Source: Paraglaciecola sp. L3A3
Lineage (GTDB): Bacteria; Pseudomonadota; Gammaproteobacteria; Enterobacterales; Alteromonadaceae
Assembly (NCBI RefSeq): GCF_009796765.1
Contig: NZ_CP047023.1
Span: forward strand, 4,199,501 to 4,263,500
Direction of reading: 5' to 3'
DNA length: 64,000 bases
Below the pieces are notes generated by a model that ran no database searches, was not told where the DNA came from, and worked only from the letters and a program-made list of their open reading frames with translations. The position numbers and the translations under genes are program-made. Shown here one piece after another: positions 35,115-43,844 of the stretch (position 1 is its first letter; every line of letters starts with the position of its first letter).

Positions 35115-35551
35115 TGATTTTTAAATACTGTTCCAACGGTGGATATGAGTATAATCACATACACAATGTATATCGGCCATTTAATTATAAGTTTCTCATC
35201 AATGATTTAAACTAACAAATACCTCAGTAGATATTAACAATATCAACTAAATAAAAAGGGTTAGACAACTTCACGCCCCAAGATGTCAAAAAATTTTACA
35301 CATACAAAAATAGGCCTGACTGGCAGAGAAATAACTGAATATTTTTTCCCGCAGATATTTGGGTTGGGAAACCCATCATCAACACAAGTTGATAATCTCC
35401 CAAACACTTATATTCACATTTCAACAATTGGCAGAACAAACACATTAATTGGCTAAAACAATAGTTGAGGTTAACATCAAAAACATTGTGGATTAATATA
35501 AAGATTGATACACCTAATGTATAGATATTACAGTAAAAAGGGATTTAGGTA
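35115..35551. other. 437-bp divergent intergenic region with nested hairpins
   Basis: No gene is seen. The region separates the leftward protease gene from the rightward YdcF-like gene and must carry both promoters. Nested symmetry occurs at 35358-35404: TTTGGG pairs with CCCAAA on the outside, ATCAAC with GTTGAT (around ACAA) inside, and GGGTT with AACCC overlaps the left side. It could be a regulator site or a structured leader. Confidence 0.5.
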
Positions 35552-36304
35552 ATGTTATCTGATATAGCTAATTTTATTAGTTCACCACTGGTGCATACGC
35601 CATTACTATTTGTATTTTTTAGAATATTAGTTACTTTTAACGTATTGCCAAAAACGTGTAAATGGTTATCTTTGCTACCCATTTTTTGGCTGTATGTTTG
35701 TTCCTTAACCTACCCAAGTGCACTGATGATTAAGCACTTAGAAGATCAATATGACGTAGTTTCACTAGACTCCAACAAATGGAAACAAACGGATGGCATA
35801 GTAGTATTGGCGTGTTATTACTTTGAGGATGATGAGCTCCCATTTGTTTCCCATTGGCCTAATTGCTCACTACAACGTAATTTACACGCCAGTTTAATGT
35901 ATAAAAAGTACCCACTTCCTATTTATCTAGCAGGAGCAGTTTTAGGCCAAAACCAAAAAAAATCGATAGCCGAGCGCAATAAGTCATTCTTCGAAATTCT
36001 AGGCGTTAAAAGTCAGGATATAATCACCGCATCACAAGGCAGAAATACTCAGGCGGAAGCTGTGGCTCTAGCACCTTTATTGAAAGGTAAACGCATTTCT
36101 TTAGTGACGTCAGCTAGCCATATGCCAAGAGCTGTGCAATATTTTGAAGAACAAGGTCTTGAAGTTGTACCAATCCCTGTGGAGCACATGAGTAATAGAA
36201 AAATTGAACCCATGTTAGGTTTGCCCAACGCTCGAAGCTTATATAGAAGTGAGAGAGCCATACATGAATATTTAGGTTTAATTTATCAGAATTATCTACG
36301 TTAA
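35552..36304 (+). CDS. YdcF/ElyC/SanA-like DUF218 membrane protein
   Basis: A 250-residue protein with two or three N-terminal helices (about 15-65) and a DUF218 Rossmann-like domain. Landmarks are GIVVLACYY, IYLAGAVLG, SQGRNTQAEAVAL and LVTSASHMPRAVQYFEEQGLEV. Relatives act in envelope biogenesis and handling of lipid carriers or cyclic enterobacterial common antigen (ElyC, SanA). In an EPS locus it may act on undecaprenyl-linked intermediates. It is the first rightward gene of the EPS region. Confidence 0.82.
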   Translation: MLSDIANFISSPLVHTPLLFVFFRILVTFNVLPKTCKWLSLLPIFWLYVCSLTYPSALMIKHLEDQYDVVSLDSNKWKQTDGIVVLACYYFEDDELPFVSHWPNCSLQRNLHASLMYKKYPLPIYLAGAVLGQNQKKSIAERNKSFFEILGVKSQDIITASQGRNTQAEAVALAPLLKGKRISLVTSASHMPRAVQYFEEQGLEVVPIPVEHMSNRKIEPMLGLPNARSLYRSERAIHEYLGLIYQNYLR

Positions 36305-36380
36305 ATTGCAATGGCATCAATAATTTCGTAATAATAACCAACTATAACGATTAAGATATAAAGATAGAGGCTGACATTAA

Positions 36381-37220
36381 GTGAATAAAATTGTACCAAT
36401 ATTTTCTGGAGGAGGGACTCGATTATCCGCGCATATTGGTATTTTGGATGCATTAAACCAGCTAAATGTGAGCTTTGATCATATAGTTGGAGTATCTGGC
36501 GGTTCGATAGTCGCTTCTTTATATTGCTCGGGGATGCCTTTAGAGCAAATCAAAGAATTAGCAATAGAAACTGATTTCAAGAAATTTAAAGGCTTCAGCC
36601 TGCTTACCTTATTATTACAAGGGGGACTCAGTAATGGTGATAAATTTGAAGCATGGATAGACAACAAGCTCGGTGGCAAAACATTTTCTCAAATATCACA
36701 CCACTTAAATATTTTAGCCACAGATGTGAATGGCGGTGGGCCGGTAACCTTTAATAAAAAAAATTCACCACACTTAAAAGTATCAAAAGCAGTTAGGTTT
36801 TCGATGTCGATCCCTCTATTTTTTAGTTTTCAATCTTATAAAGAACATATTTTAGTTGATGGCGCCATTTTATCAGAAGACGCGCTATATCAAGATTGGG
36901 CTGATGATGGTACGCAAGTCATTTGTTTCAGATTAAAAAGTGATCAAGTGGCAGATAAAAAATTTAAAAAAAGTTGGTTGCCTATAAAACAATATGTGAT
37001 GATGCTTGTTAGAACTTTTATGACAGCAATGTCTAGAGAGTACGTACATGACCAATACTGGAAAAATACCATAGTTGTAAATACTGGCAAATTATCTCCT
37101 GTAGATTTTAATATGACGGTCCAGCAGAAAGAAGACTTATATTTGGCAGGTTATCAAACAGCACTAGAATTTGTACCTAACCGAATGGAAAGAGATCGAG
37201 ATACTAATAAAGTATCCTAA
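36381..37220 (+). CDS. Patatin-like phospholipase
   Basis: A 279-residue enzyme starting at GTG 36381. It has the oxyanion loop GGGTRL (10-15), the nucleophile serine S39 in GVSGGS and the dyad aspartate in LVDGAIL near residue 160. It is a Ser-Asp acyl hydrolase without a signal peptide. The next gene, an exosortase-associated acyltransferase, begins 11 bp downstream, so the pair may release and re-attach acyl chains in lipid or EPS maturation. That functional link is inferred from position. Confidence 0.88.
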   Translation: MNKIVPIFSGGGTRLSAHIGILDALNQLNVSFDHIVGVSGGSIVASLYCSGMPLEQIKELAIETDFKKFKGFSLLTLLLQGGLSNGDKFEAWIDNKLGGKTFSQISHHLNILATDVNGGGPVTFNKKNSPHLKVSKAVRFSMSIPLFFSFQSYKEHILVDGAILSEDALYQDWADDGTQVICFRLKSDQVADKKFKKSWLPIKQYVMMLVRTFMTAMSREYVHDQYWKNTIVVNTGKLSPVDFNMTVQQKEDLYLAGYQTALEFVPNRMERDRDTNKVS

Positions 37221-37231
37221 GGGAATATGAA

Positions 37232-38059
37232 GTGAAAAAACTTAGAAAATATGCAAATAAACCATTCATTGGTCCTATTATAAAAAAAATTATTAATTTT
37301 GAAGTCAGTCGGCAAGCTAACAAAATTTCAGCTCACTTTTCTGAATATTTAAGTCCAGTCCTAGCATTAGAACCATCACTACAAACCGAAGCTTATAAAA
37401 TTCGTCATGAAGTCTATTGCCGAGAATTAAAATTTGAGGAAATGAAGCCAAGTGGTTTAGAAATCGATGATTTTGATAGTCACTCAACCCATTGCTTAAT
37501 TCAACATATGCCTACAGGTGAATACGCGGGTACAGTTCGAATTGTAAAGTCAGCAAATGAAAGCCAATTATTGCCTATCGAAAAGTACTGTATGAGTTCG
37601 ATAGACGAAGATAATGTTCATCCAAATGATTTTCCAAGAGAAGAAATTTGTGAAATATCTCGACTAGCAGTCCCAGCCCAATTCAGAAAACGTCAAACAG
37701 ATAAGTTTAAAGGCTCAGCCACAGGTGTAATTAACCAAACAGTCTATTCTGAAAAAGAACTCAGGTGTTTTCCATTTATTGCGGTAGGTCTTTATCTTTC
37801 AGTCGCATCAATTTGTTTACGCCAAGGGATAAAGCATTGCTTTGTTATGATGGAACCAAGACTTGCACGGAGTTTACGCTTTGTTGGTATTCCTTTTGAA
37901 CAAGTAGGGCCCGTTGTGGAGTACCATGGAAAAAGAGCACCATATTATATAAGTAGACATCTGTTGATGAATGGCCTAAGTCCAGGTTTTAAAAGTATGC
38001 TTAAAAACATAGATAAAAAAATTGAAGCACAGTACAAATCAACACAGCCAAAGGTTTAA
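37232..38059 (+). CDS. PEP-CTERM/exosortase system-associated acyltransferase
   Basis: A 275-residue GNAT/autoinducer-synthase-like protein starting at GTG 37232 with AAGGGA upstream; the nearby ATG runs into a stop after one codon. The core YKIRHEVYCRELKFE and EICEISRLAVPAQFRKR segments match the exosortase-associated acyltransferase subfamily. A long insert before PFIAVGLYLSVA and a hydrophobic MMEPRLARSLRFVG segment complete the fold. It likely N- or O-acylates an EPS- or lipid-linked substrate. Its presence is good evidence that the genome has an exosortase system. Confidence 0.88.
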   Translation: MKKLRKYANKPFIGPIIKKIINFEVSRQANKISAHFSEYLSPVLALEPSLQTEAYKIRHEVYCRELKFEEMKPSGLEIDDFDSHSTHCLIQHMPTGEYAGTVRIVKSANESQLLPIEKYCMSSIDEDNVHPNDFPREEICEISRLAVPAQFRKRQTDKFKGSATGVINQTVYSEKELRCFPFIAVGLYLSVASICLRQGIKHCFVMMEPRLARSLRFVGIPFEQVGPVVEYHGKRAPYYISRHLLMNGLSPGFKSMLKNIDKKIEAQYKSTQPKV

Positions 38060-38076
38060 AGATCTGTCAGAAAAAT

Positions 38077-38091
38077 TTACATTCCATGTAA
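38077..38091. promoter_or_regulatory. Palindrome upstream of the sigma-54 promoter, possible activator site
   Basis: TTACATTCCATGTAA is a perfect 6-bp dyad with a 3-base centre, 54 bp upstream of the -24 element. Sigma-54 promoters need an upstream enhancer, and exosortase loci often carry the activator PrsR, which is a candidate binder. Confidence 0.5.
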
Positions 38092-38144
38092 CTCATTTTC
38101 GGGAAAAAAAATCAACCACTTGTTTTTAAACAACTTTTTAAAAC

Positions 38145-38160
38145 TGGCACAAAGAATGCT
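38145..38160 (+). promoter_or_regulatory. Sigma-54 (RpoN) promoter of the PEP-CTERM gene
   Basis: TGGCACAAAGAATGCT matches TGGCAC-N5-TTGCT with one change, and the GG and GC are exactly ten bases apart. The predicted start of transcription is near 38171, about 37 bp before the ATG at 38208. Confidence 0.82.
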
Positions 38161-38207
38161 TTAGGTATTATGATTCAGAAATTCTCCATAACAAGGAAAT
38201 GCAAAAT

Positions 38208-39107
38208 ATGAAAAATTTAATAAGTAAAACAAAATTACTATCTGCTAGTTTAGTGCTTGCGATGGGTGTTGCCGGCAGCGCGACTGCAGCAACAGTTACT
38301 TTTGGTGGGCAAGCAGCGACTGATGGCTCTGCAAAAACAAGTAACAAAATTGACGCAAGCAACATAATAACTGATGTAACTCAAGGTTATTTCGTTGAGA
38401 CTTTTGATATTGCTACTGAAGTTCCAGCTTTTTCTGGCATTCCTGGCACTCAAAATACGGCTTACAATGTTACTACACCGGTAAATGCTACCGATGCAGC
38501 GGATAATGGTGCTAACCCAAGTGCAGGTTGTGCAGTTAATTCGCCACTAGCCCTTACTCAAAGCGCTCCAGGCGTAGTAAATGTAAGAAAAGGCTCTGTT
38601 ACTAGTGTTGCAGCAGCTCCTGCTAATGATACAACATGTTACGCTTATACCACTCCACAAACAGCTGGCGCACAACCTAGTTATGTAGATATCGATTATA
38701 GTAGCTTTTTAACATCAATCGGTGGTTTGGTTCCAAACTTAGCTGGTTCTAGTATTAACTATCTTGGTTTTTACTGGGGTTCTGCAGATATATATAATTC
38801 ATTTGAATTTTACTCAGATGATACCTTGTTAAAAACAATAACTGGTCAAGAATTATTCGATGAACTTGGTGGAACTTCAGGTGACCAAGTAGATGATAGA
38901 ACAAATGTTTACGTTAACATCGACTTTACTATTGCTGAATCATTCAACAAATTTCGCGTACTGACCTCTGGTGTTGCCGGTGAATTTGATAATATCGTAA
39001 TTGGATTAGATAAACGTCCAGACATTCAAGTTCCAGCTCCTACTGGTTTAGCTCTATTAGGTTTAGGCTTATTAGGTCTAGGTTTTGGAAGAAGATTAAA
39101 AAAATAA
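38208..39107 (+). CDS. VPAP-type PEP-CTERM secreted protein
   Basis: A 299-residue protein starting at ATG 38208, about ten bases after AAGGA; an ATG at 38199 is too close to that site. The signal peptide ends near SATAA (about residue 26). The C-terminal 25 residues are a sorting signal with VPAP in place of PEP, a Leu/Gly helix and RRLKK. The mature protein is rich in Thr, Ala and Asn, with YLGFYWGSADIYNSFEFYSDD, a segment common in PEP-CTERM proteins, here given by its WGSAD landmark. It should be sorted by the exosortase into the EPS matrix. It is the only gene here with a textbook sigma-54 promoter, and it ends at its own terminator. Confidence 0.9.
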   Translation: MKNLISKTKLLSASLVLAMGVAGSATAATVTFGGQAATDGSAKTSNKIDASNIITDVTQGYFVETFDIATEVPAFSGIPGTQNTAYNVTTPVNATDAADNGANPSAGCAVNSPLALTQSAPGVVNVRKGSVTSVAAAPANDTTCYAYTTPQTAGAQPSYVDIDYSSFLTSIGGLVPNLAGSSINYLGFYWGSADIYNSFEFYSDDTLLKTITGQELFDELGGTSGDQVDDRTNVYVNIDFTIAESFNKFRVLTSGVAGEFDNIVIGLDKRPDIQVPAPTGLALLGLGLLGLGFGRRLKK

Positions 39108-39128
39108 GTAACATTAAAGTTTACTTAA

Positions 39129-39158
39129 AAAGAGCGATTTATAATCGCTCTTTTTTTT
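39129..39158 (+). terminator. Rho-independent terminator of the PEP-CTERM gene
   Basis: AGAGCGATT and AATCGCTCT pair perfectly around TAT and are followed by seven more T, 24 bases after the stop codon. Confidence 0.93.
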
Positions 39159-39292
39159 GCGTTATTATTTATCACTATTAATAATTATCCTCCTATATAC
39201 TTATTTTTTTAACAAACCATTCAATCTTTCAATTTTAATCTGATAAAGTACGAGCAATTCGTATCACGCAGGTCAAGATAAGTGAGACAAAA

Positions 39293-40930
39293 ATGGATAT
39301 AGTTAATACTCTTAAAAAAAATCTAGACTCAGACTTGGTCACTATTTTATGTGAAAAACAAGCAAGCGGTCAGTATGGAAAAACTACATTTGCTACACCA
39401 GAATCGCTTTATGCTGCAATTGTTGTAAAAGCACCTAATGCTTTACCAGATATTCTAAAATTAGCAAACGAAATAGGATTTCACCTTGTTCCTCTGAGCA
39501 GTGGTAATAATTGGGGTTATGGCTCAATTCCCAAACAAAAATTAACTAAACCATTGATTATATTAGATCTGGGACAGTTAAAAAAAATAACCCCAACTTC
39601 TAAAGAATTAGGTCTGATTACCTTACAGCCGGGTGTGACTCAGCAAGAGCTATATGATTATTTAAAACAAAATAATTGGGATTATATGGTTCCTGTCACT
39701 GGCGCGGGCCCTTCATGTAGCATATTAAGTAATGCCCTTGAGCGAGGCTACGGCATCACCCCAAGAACAGACCATTTCATGGCAGTAAACGCTCTGAAAG
39801 CCTATTTACCTCATCCTGAACTATGTCACACACAATATAATTCCGCTGTATCAGAGTTAGATCAATCAAAAGATGACTTCATAGACAAAACATATAAGTG
39901 GGGTTTAGGGCCCTATTTAGACGGACTATTTACCCAGAGTAATTTAGCCGTAGTGACTGAGGTGACAATAAGATTAGCTCCCAAACCAGTATACTTTAGC
40001 TCTTTTTACCTGCAGATATTTAATAACGATAACTTTCAAGACTCGGTTTTGCTGATCAGAGAATTTTTGAAAGATTTCGAAACAATTACTGGCTCTATTA
40101 ATTTAATGGATCGAAATCGACTTATTTCCATGACTGCACAAAATCCTAATGGCACTGATAAACATACCAATATGACACAAGAACAAGTTATCCAGCTTGC
40201 AAACAATAAACGTTTACCAGAATGGATGATAGTAGGGTCACTCTATGGCACAAAAACAATTGTAAATAGTGCGAAGAAGGAATTTAAGAAGAGAGCAAAA
40301 AAAATCGGAAAAGTGTATTTTTCAGACAGCTTGCTATTAAAACTAGCGACAACTTTAGCTAAAGTGCCCTTACCATCACTATCAGCAATTGATAACATAA
40401 AAAGCCAGTTATTATCTTTGCAGCAGGGACAAGAGATAATGTTAGGCAAACCTAACCAAGTAGCGCTGCCACTCGCATACTGGCGTAATCCAAGAGTCGA
40501 ACCGAACAAAAATAATGCACTATCTCCTGCACAAGATGAATGCGGGCTGTTATGGTATGCCCCTTTAATTCCTATGCTCCCGGAAAAGCTAGCTGAATTT
40601 GTAAAGTTTGTTAAATTAACAACGCCCAAATACGGCATAGAACCTCTAATTACCTTTACCAATTTAAAACACGATTGTATTGATTCAACAGTTCCCATCG
40701 TTTTTGATTTACACAATAGTGAGGCCAAAAAATCAGCTCACAACTGCTTGGATGAATTAATTTCCGAAGGAAAAAAACGAGGGTTTGTTCCTTATAGGAT
40801 GGATGTAGTGCAACAACAGAAGCTTGATCCAAATCAATTATTTTGGAAAACAGTCAATTTACTTAAAGAAACAATTGATCCGAATAACGTAATCTCACCT
40901 GGTAGATACGCACCTTCAGCAAATGATTAA
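39293..40930 (+). CDS. FAD-binding oxidoreductase (vanillyl-alcohol oxidase/PCMH type)
   Basis: A 545-residue flavoprotein. The FAD-binding half (about 40-215) has PLSSGNNWGYGS and ITLQPGVTQQELYDYL, typical of FAD_binding_4 domains, and GAGPSCSILSNALERGYG. The C-terminal half ends with FWKTVNLLKETIDPNNVISPGRYAP, the usual closing motif of the vanillyl-alcohol oxidase and p-cresol methylhydroxylase group, cited here by its PNNVISPGRY landmark. It has no signal peptide. It lies between the PEP-CTERM gene and prsT. Its substrate, perhaps a phenolic or a sugar, cannot be read from the sequence. Confidence 0.82.
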   Translation: MDIVNTLKKNLDSDLVTILCEKQASGQYGKTTFATPESLYAAIVVKAPNALPDILKLANEIGFHLVPLSSGNNWGYGSIPKQKLTKPLIILDLGQLKKITPTSKELGLITLQPGVTQQELYDYLKQNNWDYMVPVTGAGPSCSILSNALERGYGITPRTDHFMAVNALKAYLPHPELCHTQYNSAVSELDQSKDDFIDKTYKWGLGPYLDGLFTQSNLAVVTEVTIRLAPKPVYFSSFYLQIFNNDNFQDSVLLIREFLKDFETITGSINLMDRNRLISMTAQNPNGTDKHTNMTQEQVIQLANNKRLPEWMIVGSLYGTKTIVNSAKKEFKKRAKKIGKVYFSDSLLLKLATTLAKVPLPSLSAIDNIKSQLLSLQQGQEIMLGKPNQVALPLAYWRNPRVEPNKNNALSPAQDECGLLWYAPLIPMLPEKLAEFVKFVKLTTPKYGIEPLITFTNLKHDCIDSTVPIVFDLHNSEAKKSAHNCLDELISEGKKRGFVPYRMDVVQQQKLDPNQLFWKTVNLLKETIDPNNVISPGRYAPSAND

Positions 40931-41072
40931 GTAATGGGAATTTGTAAAAATAAGTATGATTTTTTATAAACAACTGTAATAGAATGAGTTTACATAAGTC
41001 GAAGAACGAAAAATTTAAGATATGTTTTCTCATAAGTAATTGGGTAATATAGTTTTTACTAATGGAGTTAGA

Positions 41073-43808
41073 ATGCGTCAGAAGTTAATCAGTTTATTAT
41101 TGGCTTTATCAGTCATACCGCTTATAGGATGTAATAAAAAAACAGAGCAGGAGTATATTGAATCCGCTAGAGTTAGTTACATTAATCATGATATTAATTC
41201 TGCAATTTTAGCTCTTAAAAATGCGATTATTATTGAGCCATCAAACTTCAATACTAGAGTGAAAATTGGTCATTTTTACTTCGAAAAAAGTTTATACGAA
41301 GAAGCTGAAAAAGAGTTGAGAAAAGCCCTAGAACTCGGTGCGCCTGCAGACTTAGTCATCCCCCCACTAAGCAGAACAATATTTTACCAAAATGACTTTT
41401 TCCGAGTGATTAATTTAACAAAAGACTTTAAAACAGACGATAAAGCGATATTGAGCTCCGTTAATTTATTCAATTATTTATCTAAATTTAAGACAGAAGA
41501 AAATGTTGAACAGATCGAAATAGGATATTTAGAAAATGATGATCAACTTATAGCAAGAGCATACCAATCACTGGCCATTGGAAACTTAAAGCAAAGTGAA
41601 GAAATAATAAATACTTTTCAAAACCAAGATAAAAATAAATTAGAAAAACTCTTATTATCGAGTTTAGTCAACACCTTTCTAGACAATAAACCCGAGGCTA
41701 TAGAAGACTTAGAAAATGCAGTAGCAATTGCACCTAATTATTATGTGGCCAGATTTCAGTTAGCTGAAATCTTAATTAAAGCCGATAGGCAAAACGAAGC
41801 AAAATCACATGTAAATTTTCTGTATGACATAAATAGTAAAAGCGCCTATATAAACCTATTAAAAGCACAGATTGAATTTAAAAACGAAAAATTCGAAGAT
41901 TCATTTTCTTCAGTGGAAACCGCGATTCAAAATGGTATCGATAATACTGTGAGCAATTTATTAGCAGGAGTGACAGCTTACCGAACAAACAAATTAGAAA
42001 GTGCATATAGGTATTTAAGTAAAGTAGCACCAAGCCTTCCTAATAATCATTTAGGTAAAAGGTTATTAGCTGAGGTGCAATTAAGGCTAGGCTACACGGA
42101 TAACATTGAGACATTAATGTCAAACTTCTCAGGAGATTCAAAATATGAATCAGAGCTTTACTCGAAAGCTGGAATAAGGATGTTTCAACAAGGAAACCTA
42201 GAAAAAGCTAAAAGTTTTCTTAGTAAATCGAACTCAATTACACCTAATAACTCGGAAAATTTATTAAAAGAAGGGCTAGTGAGGCTATTGAATGATGATT
42301 TTGAAGGAATCAAAAATCTCGAGCATGCTATTAAGTCCAATGAAGAGTTAGACGAGGCTTGGATGCTATTAGCACAAGCTCATGTACAAGCCGGCGATAT
42401 CGATTTAGCCCTCGAAACAGCTCAAAAGTGGCAAAAAATCGATTCAGAAAATGGTACTGCCCTTGAGGCATATATCTATTTACAGATAAATAAAAATACT
42501 GAAGCCCGAAAATTACTTGAAAATAATTTAAAACAAAATTCGGAGCACCCCATATCTACTCGTTTTCTTATGCTTCTCAATGCGAGAGAAAACAGATTAC
42601 CCGAAGCTAGAGAGCTCGCAGAGCGATTAGTTTATATGGACTTGAGTAATCTCCAATCTATGATAACTCTCACCAATATTGTGGTAGATCAGAAACAAGT
42701 AGAGCAACTAGAGCCATTTTTTACAAAAATAATCACAGATAACGCTGATGACAACGATATAACTATGACGACGAAAGCCGCACTCGCCTTATTATATAAT
42801 TATCAAAAACAGCCGGAGAAAGCCATCTCACTGCTTTCAAATATTGTCGAACCTTCAAAAGAAATATTTGCCGCTTTAGGGAATACTTATTTTGCACAAA
42901 AACAATTTAATAAGGCGTTTGACACTTATTCACAATGGAAGGAAAGATATCCTTCAGACAAAAGAGCTTGGCTTTATGCTCTAGAAGCCCTAAATGAAAG
43001 TGGAGACTATAACAAAGCACTTATAATGGCGAATGAGGCAACTAATTTATTCCCTCACGAACAAGGCTTTGACATATTTATCGCGAGCTTTTTGCTAAAA
43101 ACAGGAAAAGTTCGAGAATCAAGAGAAAAACTTGATGAATTAAAGAAGCAAAATATTAACAACCCTTTACTCAAGCTCTTTGATGGAGAATTAGCTTTAT
43201 TGCAACAAGACTTTTCAACGGCCGCTTTATTATTAAAAGAACACTACAACTCTACGCCTTCTTTTGAGACAGCAAAGCTGTTAGCAGACTCCCTAGCTGG
43301 CTTAGGAAAGGCTGCAGAAGGTGCAAAGTACTTAGAACAAGAGTTAATAAAACTACCGGCTCGCTTTAAAGAAATACATTATGTCGCCGAGTTCTACAGC
43401 ACACATAGTATGTATGAAAAATCAGCAGAGCATTATGAATCAATTATTACTAGGTTTCCCGACCATTTAATTACATTAAATAATTACGCAGATGTATTAG
43501 TTAAATTAAGTAGGGTTGACGAAGCATACAAATATGCAGCGAAGGTAAATAAATTAGCTCCCGATTCTCCCTATTTTATGGATACATTAGGCTGGATAAT
43601 ATATAAACAGAAAAAACCAAGAGAGGCTCTGTATTATTTATCCAAAGCCTATGAAAAATTACCTGATCAGGCTGTCATACAACTCCATTATGCAGAAGTT
43701 CTAATTGCAGAAAAGCAATACTCAGAAGCAAAAGGGATTTTAAGAAGAGTAAAAGCTACAAATATATCTCAAGAACAAGAGTTGAAACGACTCAATAGTG
43801 CACTCTAG
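41073..43808 (+). CDS. prsT: XrtA/PEP-CTERM system TPR-repeat lipoprotein PrsT
   Basis: A 911-residue lipoprotein starting at ATG 41073 behind GGAG; the frame is open from 41040 without a ribosome site. The lipobox is LIGC near residue 20. TPR repeats fill almost the whole protein (for example SAILALKNAIIIEPSN, AKSFLSKSNSITPNN, KAFDTYSQWKERYPSD, KSAEHYESIITRFPDH, REALYYLSKAYEKLPD). Length and repeat order fit the PEP_TPR_lipo family (PrsT) found in exosortase-A loci, thought to be an outer-membrane periplasmic scaffold for EPS export. It begins the long rightward run of EPS genes. Confidence 0.9.
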   Translation: MRQKLISLLLALSVIPLIGCNKKTEQEYIESARVSYINHDINSAILALKNAIIIEPSNFNTRVKIGHFYFEKSLYEEAEKELRKALELGAPADLVIPPLSRTIFYQNDFFRVINLTKDFKTDDKAILSSVNLFNYLSKFKTEENVEQIEIGYLENDDQLIARAYQSLAIGNLKQSEEIINTFQNQDKNKLEKLLLSSLVNTFLDNKPEAIEDLENAVAIAPNYYVARFQLAEILIKADRQNEAKSHVNFLYDINSKSAYINLLKAQIEFKNEKFEDSFSSVETAIQNGIDNTVSNLLAGVTAYRTNKLESAYRYLSKVAPSLPNNHLGKRLLAEVQLRLGYTDNIETLMSNFSGDSKYESELYSKAGIRMFQQGNLEKAKSFLSKSNSITPNNSENLLKEGLVRLLNDDFEGIKNLEHAIKSNEELDEAWMLLAQAHVQAGDIDLALETAQKWQKIDSENGTALEAYIYLQINKNTEARKLLENNLKQNSEHPISTRFLMLLNARENRLPEARELAERLVYMDLSNLQSMITLTNIVVDQKQVEQLEPFFTKIITDNADDNDITMTTKAALALLYNYQKQPEKAISLLSNIVEPSKEIFAALGNTYFAQKQFNKAFDTYSQWKERYPSDKRAWLYALEALNESGDYNKALIMANEATNLFPHEQGFDIFIASFLLKTGKVRESREKLDELKKQNINNPLLKLFDGELALLQQDFSTAALLLKEHYNSTPSFETAKLLADSLAGLGKAAEGAKYLEQELIKLPARFKEIHYVAEFYSTHSMYEKSAEHYESIITRFPDHLITLNNYADVLVKLSRVDEAYKYAAKVNKLAPDSPYFMDTLGWIIYKQKKPREALYYLSKAYEKLPDQAVIQLHYAEVLIAEKQYSEAKGILRRVKATNISQEQELKRLNSAL

Positions 43809-43844
43809 TTTAGAAATATAGGTTGTAAGCTCATAGGGAATGAT

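Noticed and set aside
38145..38160. Sigma-70 promoter overlapping the sigma-54 site
   Set aside because: No convincing TTGACA/TATAAT pair with 16-18 base spacing was seen near 38100-38200; the GG-N10-GC match is much stronger.
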